From positions 930,001 through 994,000 of the forward strand of contig OY970182.1 of assembly GCA_963708095.1 (NCBI GenBank): a stretch of DNA of 64,000 nt, written 5' to 3'. Position numbers and translations under genes: made by a program. The notes under the pieces were generated by a model that was not told where the DNA came from, searched no databases, and worked only from the letters and a program-made list of their open reading frames with translations. The DNA comes from JAJZVS01 sp963708095. GTDB taxonomy: Bacteria; Pseudomonadota; Alphaproteobacteria; Acetobacterales; Acetobacteraceae. Positions 63,999 to 64,000 of the stretch are shown here, in pieces (within the stretch, counting starts at the first letter, position 1; each line of letters opens with the position of its first letter).

Positions 63999-64000
63999 GG

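Overview
The window is 64 kb of very GC-rich DNA (about 70 % by eye) with short gaps, many ATGA/GTGA/TAATG stop-start overlaps and heavy antisense ORF shadowing. The gene set is alphaproteobacterial: lpxK and waaA (LPS), a DnaA-like hda with a clamp-binding motif, a bifunctional ispDF fusion, ileS-lspA, ribF, guaB and efp, with many Tat-exported ABC solute-binding proteins. My inference is a Rhodospirillales/Acetobacteraceae-type organism; no rRNA or tRNA in the window settles this.

Left part (1-16.6 kb) is mostly catabolic and transport genes: a partial VOC protein divergent from a MarR regulator, a fused HyuA-HyuB 5-oxoprolinase, an intact IS1182-type element, a VOC/epoxide-hydrolase-like pair, then a minus-strand branched-chain amino-acid/amide ABC operon (livH, fused livM-livG, livF, and two paralogous substrate-binding proteins separated by a remnant of a lactonase-like metallo-hydrolase). 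An alpha/beta hydrolase and an enolase-superfamily enzyme follow.

Middle part (16.6-47.6 kb) mixes housekeeping and accessory genes. The usual ribF-ileS-lspA neighbourhood is split by a plus-strand block: a polytopic membrane protein, a HAD-UbiA fusion resembling polyprenyl-phosphate phosphoribosyltransferase, and a DprE1-like FAD oxidase. Together these look like most of a polyprenyl-phosphoryl-arabinose route. Then come a MaoC hydratase, a Phd/PIN toxin-antitoxin pair, an M20 peptidase-tyrosine phosphatase-GT9 glycosyltransferase operon, a TPR protein with an unusual C-terminal domain, an MFS carrier, stress and small-metabolism genes, a TPP enzyme, manC/algA, an orphan NPPY DNA methyltransferase, suhB, efp, an aldo/keto reductase-dipeptidase pair, guaB, ygfZ and a TPMT-like methyltransferase.

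Right part (47.6-64 kb) starts with an insertion-sequence nest: an IS4 transposase remnant cut by one IS630 element with a second IS630 directly abutting it. It is followed by an MFS carrier, lpxK-waaA, a sugar-type ABC operon, hda-doxX with a 27-bp tandem repeat filling the gap, a CDF metal exporter, a small lipoprotein and ispDF, which starts 3 bp from the window edge.

Two dispersed intergenic repeat families recur (here R1, with ends like AGGGCAATCGGGYGAACC and a large central hairpin; and R2, built on AGCAAGGCCAGGGG...CCCCTGGCCTTGCT). Tandem repeats whose unit is a multiple of 3 bp (9, 15 and 27 bp) occur at several protein termini, linkers and start regions. No CRISPR array, rRNA or tRNA was seen.
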